Assembly: GCA_963977495.1 (NCBI GenBank)
Contig: CAXBOT010000009.1
Coordinates: 1-61,779, forward strand
DNA: 61,779 nt
Direction of reading: 5' to 3'
Origin: UBA1672 sp963977495
GTDB taxonomy: Bacteria > Pseudomonadota > Alphaproteobacteria > Micavibrionales > Micavibrionaceae
Shown: in pieces, positions 61,423-61,779 of the stretch
How the letters are laid out: the number at the start of each line of letters is the position of its first letter
Numbering within the stretch: the stretch's first letter is position 1
Position numbers and translations under genes: made by a program
Notes under the pieces: generated by a model
What the model saw: only the letters and a program-made list of their open reading frames with translations
Told to the model about the DNA's origin: nothing
Databases searched by the model: none

Positions 61423-61779
<357 letters not shown>

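Overview
The window reads as the chromosome of a Gram-negative alphaproteobacterium carrying one young mobile insertion. The evidence is an EF-Tu start with HCNIGT, an alphaproteobacterial-type initiator tRNA, an ECF sigma/NrsF pair, NodT-type and TolC-type outer membrane proteins, a CIO-type cytochrome bd oxidase with a DUF2474 peptide, and thiO-thiS-thiG order. The genus cannot be told from the sequence alone. Chromosomal genes look mid-GC with many GCGC-rich codons. The insert at 42.6-53.7 kb is visibly AT-rich.

Layout: 1-261 tuf start and tRNA-Gly(UCC). 361-1215 YihY membrane protein. 1360-7643 a Cus-type copper/silver efflux operon whose outer membrane channel gene is interrupted by an in-frame TAA. 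7641-8288 isochorismatase-like hydrolase. 8448-12208 a Fur-box-preceded iron operon (outer membrane protein, imelysin, di-haem DUF1111). 12268 greB. 12929-18564 a complete HAE1 RND multidrug-type efflux operon. 19161-21695 cioA-cioB-DUF2474. 21903-28667 a surface glycan cluster with a GT2/NodS-like/NodB-like fusion and an ABC exporter. 28747-42434 a stress block. 42574-53744 an integrative element in the 3' end of tRNA-fMet. 53951-56376 a TPP-riboswitch-led thiamin operon. 56404-61019 housekeeping genes (FMN-type glutamate synthase homologue, ppa, csp, nitronate monooxygenase). 61142-61779 5S and the 3' end of 23S rRNA.

Main result: an ECF sigma factor and its NrsF-type anti-sigma (34493-35708) sit inside what looks like their own regulon. 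By eye I found the same bipartite promoter, TGTAACT-N16-CGAA(T/C/G), ahead of the TVP38-DUF547 gene, the pst-arsM operon and the hydrolase/OsmC-DoxX pair. A CGTAACT variant lies ahead of a fatty acid hydroxylase. Looser versions with the same 16-nt spacing lie ahead of a radical SAM gene, the RND operon and the cus operon. Two of the sites are divergent and share a TTCGAA core. The pstS-C-A-B genes are followed by arsM and the two TIGR04283/TIGR04282-type arsenosugar-associated genes. This suggests phosphate/arsenate uptake coupled to arsenic methylation and possibly arsenosugar formation under metal-stress sigma control. A 13-codon relic of an arsenate reductase/LMW-phosphatase P-loop start closes the operon.

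The 11-kb element carries a tyrosine integrase, an AlpA-like regulator, a Walker-type ATPase, a cytoplasmic PhoD-like phosphatase, an Xre regulator beside a protein with an RxxxxH HEPN motif, small secreted proteins and a GIY-YIG nuclease. It has no capsid, tail or conjugation genes, so a satellite-like or integrative mobilisable element with defence-type cargo is the best reading.
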